From: Isosphaeraceae bacterium | GTDB taxonomy: Bacteria; Planctomycetota; Planctomycetia; Isosphaerales; Isosphaeraceae | DNA length: 43,572 nucleotides | Reading direction: 5' to 3' | NCBI GenBank assembly: GCA_021324445.1 | Contig: JAJPJC010000377.1 | Location: forward strand, 1 to 43,572 | Shown here: positions 14,393-22,453 of the stretch, in pieces | How positions within the stretch are numbered: the first letter of the stretch is position 1 | Layout of the letters: each line of letters opens with the position of its first letter | Notes under the pieces: model-generated | Databases searched by the model: none | Told to the model about the DNA's origin: nothing | Seen by the model: the letters and a program-made list of their open reading frames with translations, nothing else | Program-made: the position numbers and the translations under genes

Positions 14393-14923
14393 ATGTGGAG
14401 ACGACGTGAGCTGCTCGGTGTTCTCGGCACCAGTGCCGCCGGCCTGGCGTGGGCCGCAAGTCGCTCGGAGGCGGCCCAGATTCAGGCCCCCGTGCCGGAT
14501 CCCCGGCACTCCGCGCACGATCCCAAGCACGGTCAGATGTTGAACGAGTGCGCCGAGGCCTGCGGCCATTGCGAGGCCACCTGCAACCAGATGTTTCACC
14601 ACTGCCTCATGCTGGCCGGGCAGGGGAAGACTCAGCATGCCAAGATGGCCCAGATCGCGGCCGATTGCGCGGCATTCTGTACGCTCTCAGCGGCCATGAT
14701 CGCGCGGCACAGTGCCCTGATGGTCGAGTCCTGCCGTGCCTGCGGCGAAGCCTGCCGACGATGCGCCGAAGAGTGCGGCTCGTCGACCGAAGTTGATGAC
14801 ATGACCAAGACCTGCATCACCGCCTGCCGCCGCTGCGAAGAAAGTTGCCGCAACATGGTCCGCGCCATGGGCGGCGAGCATCACCACGAGCACACGTCCG
14901 AACGGGCCGTCGAGAAGCGCTGA
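14393..14923 (+). CDS. Four-helix-bundle copper storage-like protein (Csp/DUF326), Tat-exported
   Basis: 176 residues. The N-terminus is a Tat signal, MWRRRELLGVLGTSAAGLAW, with the twin arginine. The mature part has 16 cysteines in CxxxC and related spacings: NECAEACGHCEATC, CAAFC, ESCRACGEACRRCAEEC, TCITACRRCEESC, the pattern of Csp copper-storage four-helix bundles, whose Csp1 type is also Tat-exported. A His-rich tail (GGEHHHEH) could add metal ligands. It probably stores Cu(I) in the periplasm. AAGGAGG seven bases before ATG fixes the start. A weak -24/-12-like sequence (GG 14320-14321, GC 14332-14333, poor -24 box) lies upstream. Confidence 0.88.
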   Translation: MWRRRELLGVLGTSAAGLAWAASRSEAAQIQAPVPDPRHSAHDPKHGQMLNECAEACGHCEATCNQMFHHCLMLAGQGKTQHAKMAQIAADCAAFCTLSAAMIARHSALMVESCRACGEACRRCAEECGSSTEVDDMTKTCITACRRCEESCRNMVRAMGGEHHHEHTSERAVEKR

Positions 14924-14981
14924 CCTCGAGCCGGACCGAGCTTGCCGCTTCCCAGCCCCGGGCGGAAGTGCCTGGGAAGCT

Positions 14982-15012
14982 CCCTCACCCCGGCTCTCTC
15001 CCGGGGTGAGGG
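14982..15012. terminator. Perfect 12-bp hairpin after the Csp gene
   Basis: CCCTCACCCCGG at 14982-14993 pairs exactly with CCGGGGTGAGGG at 15001-15012 around a 7-base loop. No U-tract follows, so it may be a rho-independent-like stop without the tail, or one copy of a dispersed REP-like hairpin. It also marks the upstream border of the kinase remnant. Confidence 0.55.
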
Positions 15013-15052
15013 GGACGCCACCATCGCGTCAACCAGGGGATCGGTGGGCAGT

Positions 15053-15634
15053 CGCGGCGGGGCGCCTCACGACATGCCTCCCGAGCAGCGCGCGGCCATC
15101 ACGGAGCTCCACCCCGGCCGGCCCATCACGGTCGCCGTCGATGGCCGCTCCGACATCCACGCGCTGGGCCTGGTGCTGTATCGAATGCTCGGTGGTGCGA
15201 TCGCGATCGGTCCCTACCCCATGCACCGGATCGCGTTCCACCGCCCACCCCGGGTCCCTGTGGGCCTGGCGGACATCGTCGCCAAGTGTCCGGCCGTCGA
15301 CCCGCGGGACCGTTACGCCGACGCCGGCCAACTGGCCGAAGATCTGCGCCGACACCCGGCCGACCTGCCACTCCGCGGCGTCTCCAACCGGAGCCTGACC
15401 GAGCGCTGGCGGAAGTGGTGCCGGCGCCACCCCCATGGACTGGTCCGCGCGGCGATGACCGCCCTGACCTCCTCGGCCCTGATCCTCGTGGCGTGGCGGA
15501 TCGCCCGCGGTGAGACACGGCGGCGTCTCCGCGGTGCCGAGTCGTTGCTGGCCGAAAGTCGCAAGCATCAGGATCGCCACAATGACCCCGCGGCGGCGCG
15601 TGCCCTGAATCACGGCCTGGCTCTGATCGACCAA
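15053..15634 (+). pseudogene. Remnant of a planctomycete-type Ser/Thr protein kinase
   Basis: The frame opens directly in the kinase activation segment: PPEQRAA stands where APEQ is expected, followed by VDGRSDIHALGLVLYRMLGG (the DIYALG motif of subdomain IX), ADIVAKCPAVDPRDRYADAG (subdomain XI), ADLPLRGVSNRSLTERWRKW and a membrane helix (AAMTALTSSALILVAWRI). These are the hallmarks of planctomycete kinases with a transmembrane and TPR/WD extracellular part. The N-lobe, catalytic HRD and DFG loops are absent, and homology stops at ALNHGLALID. It cannot be an active kinase. It begins about 40 bases after the 12-bp hairpin and ends before the convergent ABC gene. Confidence 0.8.
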
Positions 15635-15660
15635 TCCCGGGTACGGTCTTTCCCGACGCC

Positions 15661-15680
15661 ATCTGTGTTCATCTGTGGTT
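15661..15680. repeat. Short direct repeat ATCTGTG-TTC-ATCTGTG
   Basis: ATCTGTGTTCATCTGTGGTT contains two ATCTGTG copies 10 bases apart. It sits just 3' of the ABC transporter gene (minus strand). Its composition differs from the surroundings. Function is unknown. Confidence 0.35.
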
Positions 15681-15710
15681 CCTTGATTTCTTTCGCGAGG
15701 CGCCGCGGTG

Positions 15711-17522
15711 TCAGCGGTACGCCGCCGCCTGGATGCCGTAGAGCTCGGCGTAGTGGCCGCCCTGGGCCATGAGTTCTTCGTGGGCGCCGACCTCGACCAC
15801 GCGGGAGCCGTCGAGCACGACGATGAGATCGGCCATCCGCACGGTGCTGAAGCGGTGGGACACGAGGATCGTGATGCGGCCGTCGGTCCCGCGGGCCGCC
15901 CCCTTCGATTTTCCCCGCGCAGCGGCCGCATAGCGCTCGAAGAGCGCATGTTCGGTCTCGGCGTCGAGCGCCGCGGTCGGCTCGTCCAGCACCAGGAGCA
16001 GCGGGCAATCGCGCATGAAGCCCCGGGCCAGCGCCAGCTTCTGCCACTGGCCGAAGCTGACCTCCACGCCCTCGGGCCAGGTGGGGCCGAGCTGGGTCTC
16101 GAGCCCGGCCGCCAGCCGGGCCACCACGTCGTCGGCCCCCGCACGAGCGACGGCCACCACGACCGCGGGCTCGTCGTCGAGGCGCGGGAGATCCCCGACG
16201 CCGACCGTCTGTCGCGCCCGGAACTCGAACCGGAAGAAATCCTGGAACGCGCCGGCCAGCCGCGACCGCCAGGTCTCGGCGGGCAGGCGCGTGAGATCCA
16301 CCCCGTCCACCAGGATCCGCCCGCTCGTCGGCCGGTAGAGCCGGCACAACAGCTTCACCAGCGTCGTCTTGCCGGCGCCGTTCTCGCCCACGATGGCCAC
16401 CACGGAGCCCGGCTTCAGGTGCAGGGACACGTCCTCCAGCACGCGGCGCTCCGTGCCCGGATACGCAAAAGACACGCGCTCGAAGCGGATCCCCTCCAAG
16501 AGCCGATGCGGGACCGTCGCATCGGCGTGCTCGTCCTGGGCGGCCACGTAGTCCTCGAGCCAGGCCAGGCGCCTCGAGCCTTCAAGCCAGATCCCGCGCA
16601 AGAACCCGATCTCGCCCACGGTCGCACCGATATACGCCGAGAGCCGCGAGCCAGCCGCCAGCACCAGCAGCACGGCGCCCGGCGTGGCCTGGAGCACCAG
16701 CGCGGTGAATGCCACCGAGCCGAGGAATCCAACGCCGAAAACCGACCACGCGAGCGCCTGCCACACGGCCGTTGTCCGGCGCGCCGCGGCGACCGGAGCG
16801 TACCCGCGCTCCCACGCCGCGCGGCGACGGGCCACCAGGCGATCGCCGATCCCGGTGACCCGCACCTCCTTGCCCGGTGGAGCTGTCGTCGCGGTCACGA
16901 ACAGGTGGCGCGCCAGCCGGTTCGCCGGCGCGCTCCGCTCCTGGACGGCACGCTCCACGCCCGGACGCCACGCGGCCGTGAAGACCGTCGGGATCGCGAA
17001 GACAGCCAGCAGCGCCAATGCCGGGTGGATCGCCATCAGCAGCGCCACCGTCACCCCAAGCCGGAGGATCCACCCGCAGGTTGAAAACAGTGACATATAC
17101 ATGTGATCGAGTACGAAGACCTGGTCGCGGAGCATGGCGAGGCGGTTGAGGTATTCGGGACGCTCGTGGTGCTCGATGGTCGCCACCGACGCCTGGAGCC
17201 GGGCCACGTGGGACTCCAGCGCGATCGTCACGCGCTCGCGAAACTGGCGCTGGATCCGGACGCTCATCACGCGGAGGAACCAGGTTGCGGGGGCCGTGAC
17301 GCCCAGGCCCACGGCCGAGGCCATCACGAGCCGGCGGTCGTGCGCCGGCACGCCGTCGGCCAGCAGCTTGAGCCAGAGGGCGAACAGGGCGTCGGGAAGG
17401 GCCGCCAGCAGCGACAGGCCGAACGACACGGCCAGGAACCCCGGCTCGGCCTCGTAGCCGCGCTTCAGCGCCCGCCACATGGCCGGCAGCGCGGGGGGCA
17501 GATCGTCACGCGAGGACCTCAT
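15711..17522 (-). CDS. ABC transporter, fused permease and ATPase, subunit 2 of a heterodimer
   Basis: 603 residues. A six-helix type IV (exporter) membrane domain covers about 1-330. The ATPase covers about 350-600: Walker A GENGAGKTT near residue 378, Q-loop GAFQDFF, a signature reading VSFGQWQKLALARG, Walker B LLLVLDEPTAALD with the catalytic Glu, and H-loop ILVSHRFSTV. The signature has SFGQ where SGGQ is usual, so one of the two composite ATP sites may be degenerate. AAGGGG before ATG at 17522 supports the start, which overlaps the upstream ABC gene by 17 bases. The substrate is unknown; lipid, peptide or drug export is possible. Confidence 0.88.
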   Translation of the reverse strand: MRSSRDDLPPALPAMWRALKRGYEAEPGFLAVSFGLSLLAALPDALFALWLKLLADGVPAHDRRLVMASAVGLGVTAPATWFLRVMSVRIQRQFRERVTIALESHVARLQASVATIEHHERPEYLNRLAMLRDQVFVLDHMYMSLFSTCGWILRLGVTVALLMAIHPALALLAVFAIPTVFTAAWRPGVERAVQERSAPANRLARHLFVTATTAPPGKEVRVTGIGDRLVARRRAAWERGYAPVAAARRTTAVWQALAWSVFGVGFLGSVAFTALVLQATPGAVLLVLAAGSRLSAYIGATVGEIGFLRGIWLEGSRRLAWLEDYVAAQDEHADATVPHRLLEGIRFERVSFAYPGTERRVLEDVSLHLKPGSVVAIVGENGAGKTTLVKLLCRLYRPTSGRILVDGVDLTRLPAETWRSRLAGAFQDFFRFEFRARQTVGVGDLPRLDDEPAVVVAVARAGADDVVARLAAGLETQLGPTWPEGVEVSFGQWQKLALARGFMRDCPLLLVLDEPTAALDAETEHALFERYAAAARGKSKGAARGTDGRITILVSHRFSTVRMADLIVVLDGSRVVEVGAHEELMAQGGHYAELYGIQAAAYR

Positions 17523-19311
17523 ACACCACCCCTTCCTCCTCGCCGGCATCGGCACCGAAACGCGAGGCCTGTAAGTCGAACATGGTCCGGTAGCGCCCGC
17601 CCGCGGCCATCAGCTCGTCGTGGGTGCCCAGCTCGACCACCCGGCCCCCCTCGAGCACGCAGATCCGGTCGGCGTGCCGCACGGTCGAGAACCGGTGCGA
17701 GATCAGGATCGTCGTGGCGTGACGCGTGGCGGCGAGGAGCCGGTCGAAGATCTCAGCCTCGCCCCGGACGTCGAGCTGCGCGGTCGGCTCATCGAGCAGA
17801 ACCACGCCGGCGCCGAGCCGGACAGCGCACAGGGCGCGAGCCAGCGCCACGCGCTGCCACTGCCCACCGGAAAGCTCGGTCCCGCCCTCGTAGCCGCGCG
17901 CCAGCACGGTGTCGAGATCGGCCAGGCCCGCGGCGCCGGCGTCGGCCAGCGCGGCGCGGAGGACGTCGTCCGGCGCGCCGGCCGGCGCCACGTTGTCGCG
18001 CATCGGCAGCTCGAACCGGATGAAGTCCTGGAACACCGCCGCCAGCCGCGACCGCCAGGCATCGAGGTCCAGCTCGCGCAGGTCGACGCCATCGACCTCG
18101 ATCGCGCCGGCCCGCGGGTCATAGAGCCGGCAGAGCAGCTTGGCCAGGGTGGTCTTGCCGGCGCCGTTCTGGCCGACGATGGCCAGCGACGACCCGGCGG
18201 GGATCGTCAGATCGAAGCCATCGAGCACCGGCCCACCCCCGGCCGGGTAGGCAAACGTGAGGTTGCGGAAGCGGATCTCGCGCGCCGGCATGCCGGCGGC
18301 GGGACGGGTGCCGCGGACCAGCGCGCCGGCGGGTTCCATCGCCCCCTGGAGGCGCAGCACCGCCGCGACGGGAGCGGCGGCACCATCCAGGGCCCACGAC
18401 CAGCCGCCGAAGGCAATCAGGCTGGTGGTCATGGCGGCCGTCGCGTAGGTCACCACGCGATCGAGTGCCAGCGTGCCGCCGGCCGCGGCGCCGGCCAACG
18501 ACCAGAACACCACGAGGTTGGCGGCGAGCACCAGCAGGAGGCTCCCCGCCACGGGCCGCTCGCGCAGGCGCGTCGCCTGCCAGCGCAGCTCGAAGAGGCG
18601 ACGACGCTGCGACCGGAACCGCTCCACGGTCCAGGCCGCCAGCCCGAAGAGCCGGAGCTCCTTGGCGGCCGGCGGTTCGACCGCCAGGCGATAGGCGTAG
18701 TCGGCATGGCGCTGGGCCCGGCGGACCTCCTCGGTATTCCGGTCGCGCCACACGCTGCTCTCGCGCAACAGCCAGTGCGTGGCCAGCCACGCTCCGGCCA
18801 GGAGCGGCGGTGCCCACCACGCGTAACCGGCCAGCACGACGGCGGAGGCCAGGCCCGCCACCATCTCCACCAGTCCCGAGGCGATGAAGTCCATGGAGAT
18901 GAACATGGGTGGGCCGGTGATGCCCAGGTCGAAGTCCCGCGCCATGGTGAGGTCGCTGGTGAGCGTGGGGTCTTCGAGGTGGCCCATCCCCGGCGGCCCC
19001 ACGCACGCGGCGGTCAGCCGGTCGTAGAGCCAGGCGGCCGTCCGGCTGCCGAGCAGCGCGCCGATGGCTTGATGGACCGGCGGCAGCACCTGCAAGAGCA
19101 GGAACACCACCCCGACCAGCGCCAGCGGCGGCACGACGTCCCCACCGCGCTGCACGGCCCCCACGAGCGTGCCGATGGCGATGGCCAACAGCGCTGGCAG
19201 GATCCCGCGCAGCACCAGCACGGCCCACCAGGCCACGGCCAGCGTGCGGTCGGCCCGCGGCAAGACCCCGAAGAATTTCCACTCGCTGCGCGCGCGGAGG
19301 CGTGCGATCAT
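17506..19311 (-). CDS. ABC transporter, fused permease and ATPase, subunit 1 of a heterodimer
   Basis: 601 residues. Membrane domain about 1-330 with helices such as LAVAWWAVLVLRGILPALLA and PLALVGVVFLLLQVLPPV; ATPase about 350-590 with Walker A GQNGAGKTT, Q-loop AVFQDFIRF, canonical signature LSGGQWQRVALARAL, Walker B VVLLDEPTAQLD and H-loop ILISHRFSTV. ATG at 19311 has GGGAGAGG just upstream; an earlier in-frame ATG at 19335 would add eight residues. Translational overlap with the next gene implies a heterodimer. The 134-base gap to the VOC gene shows no clear promoter. Confidence 0.88.
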   Translation of the reverse strand: MIARLRARSEWKFFGVLPRADRTLAVAWWAVLVLRGILPALLAIAIGTLVGAVQRGGDVVPPLALVGVVFLLLQVLPPVHQAIGALLGSRTAAWLYDRLTAACVGPPGMGHLEDPTLTSDLTMARDFDLGITGPPMFISMDFIASGLVEMVAGLASAVVLAGYAWWAPPLLAGAWLATHWLLRESSVWRDRNTEEVRRAQRHADYAYRLAVEPPAAKELRLFGLAAWTVERFRSQRRRLFELRWQATRLRERPVAGSLLLVLAANLVVFWSLAGAAAGGTLALDRVVTYATAAMTTSLIAFGGWSWALDGAAAPVAAVLRLQGAMEPAGALVRGTRPAAGMPAREIRFRNLTFAYPAGGGPVLDGFDLTIPAGSSLAIVGQNGAGKTTLAKLLCRLYDPRAGAIEVDGVDLRELDLDAWRSRLAAVFQDFIRFELPMRDNVAPAGAPDDVLRAALADAGAAGLADLDTVLARGYEGGTELSGGQWQRVALARALCAVRLGAGVVLLDEPTAQLDVRGEAEIFDRLLAATRHATTILISHRFSTVRHADRICVLEGGRVVELGTHDELMAAGGRYRTMFDLQASRFGADAGEEEGVVYEVLA

Positions 19312-19445
19312 GACCTCTCCCTCGGAAACGCGCATCTGGACTTCCGAACACCCGAAACGCCACCGAGCCGGCGATTCTATCCAGATGTTCCCTACGAGTC
19401 CAGACGGCCTTCCGAGCGAGGTCCTTCGGTCCGTTCCGGTCGAGT

Positions 19446-19823
19446 CTACCGGCCTCCGTCCCGCCGGTGCTGGTGCAGGACCTCGACGAGGAAGCCACCC
19501 GGGGCACGGAAGTAGAACGTCCAGGCCCCATGGAATTCCCTGGGCGGCTCCATGTCGAATCCGTCGGATTTCAGCCGCTGGTAAAGCTCGTCCACCCGCT
19601 CGCGACTCTCCTGCATGAAGCCGATGTGGAACGCGCCAGGATATTCGACCTTGTCCGCCTGGTCGAAATTGTTCAGGCTCAAGATGAACCCGGACTCGTC
19701 GGCAAGCACAGCCAGGGCGTCACGGCCCCGATCCACGACGCAGCGGAACCCGAAGTAGGTCTCGAAGAACGCGCGGGTCCGCGCCACGTCGGGGACCGTC
19801 AGGTTGAGGTGATTCAGAGCCAT
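19446..19823 (-). CDS. VOC-family (glyoxalase/bleomycin resistance/dioxygenase) protein
   Basis: 125 residues. It opens with MALNHLNLTVPDVARTRAFF, the first beta-alpha-beta-beta-beta unit with the His ligand (HLNL), and ends with TFYFRAPGGFLVEVLHQHRR, which supplies the Glu ligand in VEVL. The middle GAFHIGFMQESRERVDELY supplies another His. This matches small metal-binding VOC proteins. AAGGAG eight bases before ATG shows that the longer open frame upstream is not used. It is divergent from a MarR regulator over a 161-base gap with a perfect inverted repeat, so it is probably the regulator's target. Substrate unknown. Confidence 0.88.
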   Translation of the reverse strand: MALNHLNLTVPDVARTRAFFETYFGFRCVVDRGRDALAVLADESGFILSLNNFDQADKVEYPGAFHIGFMQESRERVDELYQRLKSDGFDMEPPREFHGAWTFYFRAPGGFLVEVLHQHRRDGGR

Positions 19824-19947
19824 GACCGGAACTCCTTGACAGGGCCTAACAAAACGGGGAAAAGGCAGGAACGGCCTCGGGAACCAGCGAAGGGTCCCAA
19901 GCCGCCCTGCCGCCGGTGGTGAACGCTGGGACAATACTATCGGCGTG

Positions 19948-19970
19948 AATCGTTACAGTCAATAACGATT
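19948..19970. promoter_or_regulatory. Probable MarR operator
   Basis: AATCGTTA-CAGTCAA-TAACGATT is a perfect 8-bp inverted repeat with a 7-base centre, in the divergent region between the VOC and MarR genes. Its size and spacing fit a MarR dimer site. A further half-site (TAACGA) lies at 19979-19984 against the regulator's start, which suggests autoregulation. Confidence 0.65.
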
Positions 19971-19984
19971 TTTCGGAGTAACGA

Positions 19985-20488
19985 ATGGCCCGGTCGCGTG
20001 CGCAGAATCGGTTCCTGGACCCGACGTGCGGGCTGGCCTTCCTCTTGTCGCAGGTCGGGGCCCACGCCTCGGCGCGGTTTGCGGAGCGGCTGGAGCCGCT
20101 GGGGCTCAAGCCGGCGCATGCGGGCATCCTGGGGGTCATCCAGCAGGCCGACGGCCTCAGCCAGCAGGCACTCGGCGAGACGCTGGGCATCTTCCCAAGC
20201 CGCCTGGTCGCGGTGCTCGACGAGCTGGAGCGGCGCGGACTGGTCGAGCGGCGCGACAACCCCAACGACCGGCGCTCCTATGCCCTGTACCTGACCGAGG
20301 CCGGGCGCGCCGCCCTGGAGCAGATCGGGCGCATCGGGCGCGCACACCAGGACGCGCTGTGCGCCGCGCTGGACTCCTCGGAGCGGGCGCAGCTCGCGGG
20401 GTTGCTCACGCGGATCGCGGCCGAACAGGGGCTCACGCCCGGCGTCCATCCCGGTTTTCGCAAGCTCGGCGCTGCTGAGCCTGATTAG
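19985..20488 (+). CDS. MarR-family transcriptional regulator
   Basis: 167 residues with a winged helix-turn-helix: GLSQQALGETLGIFPSRLVA is the HTH and VERRDNPNDRRSYALYLTEA is the wing with the DRR motif that is diagnostic of MarR. Flanking helices form the dimer interface. It is likely a ligand-responsive repressor of the divergent VOC gene and of itself, through the inverted repeat at 19948-19970. CGGAG lies six bases before ATG. The inducing ligand is unknown; phenolic or oxidative signals are typical for the family. Confidence 0.93.
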   Translation: MARSRAQNRFLDPTCGLAFLLSQVGAHASARFAERLEPLGLKPAHAGILGVIQQADGLSQQALGETLGIFPSRLVAVLDELERRGLVERRDNPNDRRSYALYLTEAGRAALEQIGRIGRAHQDALCAALDSSERAQLAGLLTRIAAEQGLTPGVHPGFRKLGAAEPD

Positions 20489-20939
20489 CGGCCAACGGGA
20501 TCCTCGCACGCGAGTCGCGCAGTCAAGTCGCTTCATCCGAATCGCTTCGATGTGAGCGTGGACTGGCGCACCGGAAGGTCAAAGGTCCATCGGATCCGAA
20601 GCCTTGATGCGTGCTGGTGAAACGACCCTCCACATCCAAGCAAGCGCCGGGTCATCAAGAAGCTTTTTTTGGAAAAAGCCTTTGACGAGGCTCAACGGCG
20701 ACATTATCGTCCACTGATTGAGAAAGAACCGCGGAGGCCGGTAGGCCGCGCGGGATCGCGTCGGCTGCGGAGGTCGTGCGCCGCGGCCGTCGCGAAGGCC
20801 CTGGTCGGTTGGTTCGGCCTTGCGGCCAACGCTGTCTGCTCACTCTGGGGATCGAGGCCGACCACCCATGTCAGATCGGATCCTGGGCTGGCAGTTTGCT
20901 TCCCGCCCGGGGGGTTCCTGCTCTGAGAGGAGTCTGAAC
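20489..20939. other. Gap with a hairpin and a sigma-70-like promoter
   Basis: No convincing gene is seen. GCTTTTT-TTGG-AAAAAGC (20662-20679) is a perfect 7-bp AT-rich stem. It is followed at once by TTGACG (20682-20687) and TATCGT (20705-20710) with a 17-base spacer, a good sigma-70-type promoter for the lipoprotein and DUF1559 genes. That would leave a 5' leader of about 225 bases. No riboswitch is recognised in the leader. Confidence 0.5.
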
Positions 20940-21167
20940 TTGAGGCGATGTCTGTGTGTTCTGCCCGTCTTCGCTGCGACTGCGCTGGTGCTGATAGGAT
21001 GCAGCGAGGCCAATCCCGGCAAATTCCCCGAGCCGAAGTACCCCGGGGCGACGCGGGACGGGGTCACGCCCTATATCCCGCTGGACAAGTCCAAGGAGGC
21101 CAAGTTATCCACCAAGGCCAAGGCCGCCTTGAAGGCCACCGAGAAGGTCGACCCGCGCGGCCGGTAA
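20940..21167 (+). CDS. Small lipoprotein with a TTG start
   Basis: 75 residues if translation starts at TTG (20940). That choice gives a complete lipoprotein signal, LRRCLCVLPVFAATALVLIG-C, with lipobox LIGC, and a GAGAGGAG site about seven bases upstream. No ATG in the frame keeps the signal peptide intact. The mature part is Lys/Pro-rich (NPGKFPEPKYPGATRDGV; SKEAKLSTKAKAALKATEK). Short lipoproteins of this kind sit next to DUF1559 genes in planctomycetes, and here the pair are 85 bases apart and probably co-transcribed. Function unknown. Confidence 0.7.
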   Translation: MRRCLCVLPVFAATALVLIGCSEANPGKFPEPKYPGATRDGVTPYIPLDKSKEAKLSTKAKAALKATEKVDPRGR

Positions 21168-21252
21168 GCCGGCAAGACAAAGGTCTGCTCGGCTCGGATT
21201 GTCAGGGTTCTTCCCGTCGTCTTTCCTTTCCTTCCCTTCAGGAGTCTGCTCC

Positions 21253-22347
21253 ATGATGCGTGTTCCTTCGCGGCGCAGCCGGTCAGGCGGTTTCACCCTG
21301 ATTGAGCTGCTGGTCGTCATCGCGATCATCGCGGTCTTGATCGCCCTGCTCTTGCCCGCGGTCCAGTCGGCGCGCGAGGCGGCCCGCCGGGCCTCCTGCA
21401 CCAACAACCTGAAGCAGCTCGGCCTGGCCCTGCTCAACTACGAGAGCGCCAACGGTTGCTTCCCCTCGGGGGGCATGGTCCCGACGGCGGCTTCGGTCGG
21501 CTGGTCGCCGTTGACTCCCTACTTCTCGTACTGGAGCTTCTTCCCCGGGATCTGCCCCTACATCGAGCAGCAGCAGATCTATAACTCTTTTAACTTCGCG
21601 AATGGGTATTATATCCCGTCCTGGGCCACGGCCAACGCGTCGCACCTGTCCGTGCTGGCCTGCCCCAGCGACCCGACCGTCCTGGATGGCAATGGGTACT
21701 ATTCCTCCACGCCGGGGCAAGGTTGGGCGCCCTACAATATGGGCCTGACCTCCTACCGAGGGATCTGCGGCCCGTGGTACCAGCCCCCGCGGCACTGCGA
21801 GGGGATCGCGCCGTCGAATTACACGCTGTTGCAGCAGAATGCCCTCGGCGTGCTCTACCACAGCAGCGCCGTCAAGCTGGCCTCGATCACCGACGGCACC
21901 AGCAACACCCTGGCGCTGGGCGAGTACGTCTATGGCCGCCTCAGCCAGGCCGATCAGAACTGCTGGCACTGGTGGGTGGCCGGCAACACCGACACGATCG
22001 GCACGTGCATGTACGCCCCGAACCTCCAGGGCACCCTGGACCCGGTCGAGTTCACCGACAACGCGGCCTCGCTCCTGGTCTTATCGCAGTCGAGCAACCA
22101 CCCCGGCGGTGCCAACCACGCCTTCTGCGATGGGTCGGTCCACTTCATCAAGAACACGATCCAGTCGTGGCCGCCCGACCCGGCTAACCCGATCGTCCCC
22201 TACTGGCCGCGCGGCCTGACGTGGACGGCCAACATCCCGACCAACTTCGGCACGTTCGGCGTCTTCAGCACCACCTCGCCTTATGGCGTGTATCAGTCCC
22301 TCTCGACCCGCAACGGCGGCGAAGTGATCAGCTCGGATCAATATTGA
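21253..22347 (+). CDS. DUF1559 prepilin-like protein (H-X9-DG type)
   Basis: 364 residues. A class III/prepilin signal, GGFTLIELLVVIAIIAVL, with cleavage after the first Gly pair and the conserved Glu at +5, is followed by LLPAVQSAREAARRASCTNN, the hallmark junction of DUF1559. The C-terminal HPGGANHAFCDGSVHF is the H-X9-DG signature. These proteins are highly amplified in planctomycetes and are thought to be pseudopilin-like surface or periplasmic components. AGGAG eight bases before the first ATG of ATGATG supports the start. A PilT-type ATPase occurs elsewhere in the window (38914), but a functional link is only possible. Confidence 0.95.
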   Translation: MMRVPSRRSRSGGFTLIELLVVIAIIAVLIALLLPAVQSAREAARRASCTNNLKQLGLALLNYESANGCFPSGGMVPTAASVGWSPLTPYFSYWSFFPGICPYIEQQQIYNSFNFANGYYIPSWATANASHLSVLACPSDPTVLDGNGYYSSTPGQGWAPYNMGLTSYRGICGPWYQPPRHCEGIAPSNYTLLQQNALGVLYHSSAVKLASITDGTSNTLALGEYVYGRLSQADQNCWHWWVAGNTDTIGTCMYAPNLQGTLDPVEFTDNAASLLVLSQSSNHPGGANHAFCDGSVHFIKNTIQSWPPDPANPIVPYWPRGLTWTANIPTNFGTFGVFSTTSPYGVYQSLSTRNGGEVISSDQY

Positions 22348-22351
22348 CCCG

Positions 22352-22411
22352 TGAAAGTGTGGGCAGCCGCCCCGGCTGGTCGAGGGCAGCCGGGACGGCT
22401 GCCCCACTTTC
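22352..22411 (+). terminator. Long GGCAGCCG-type inverted repeat after the DUF1559 gene
   Basis: TGAAAGTGTGGGCAGCCGCC with its continuation to 22377 faces CAGCCGGGACGGCTGCCCCA with its continuation to 22411, giving a stem of about 24 bp with one or two mismatches and a 9-base loop. It starts four bases after the stop codon. It shares its GGCAGCCG core with the elements at 26644-26729 and 28549-28568. Confidence 0.7.
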
Positions 22412-22453
22412 GAACATCCCGCCTGACAATTCTTGAGCGCAAGAAGGCTTGAA

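Noticed and set aside
17620..19515. A 630-codon frame antisense to the ABC subunit
   Set aside because: No motif; the opposite strand encodes intact Walker A, signature and Walker B motifs.
20669..20926. Short frame upstream of the lipoprotein
   Set aside because: It crosses the sigma-70-like promoter, lacks a ribosome site, and its product shows no domain.
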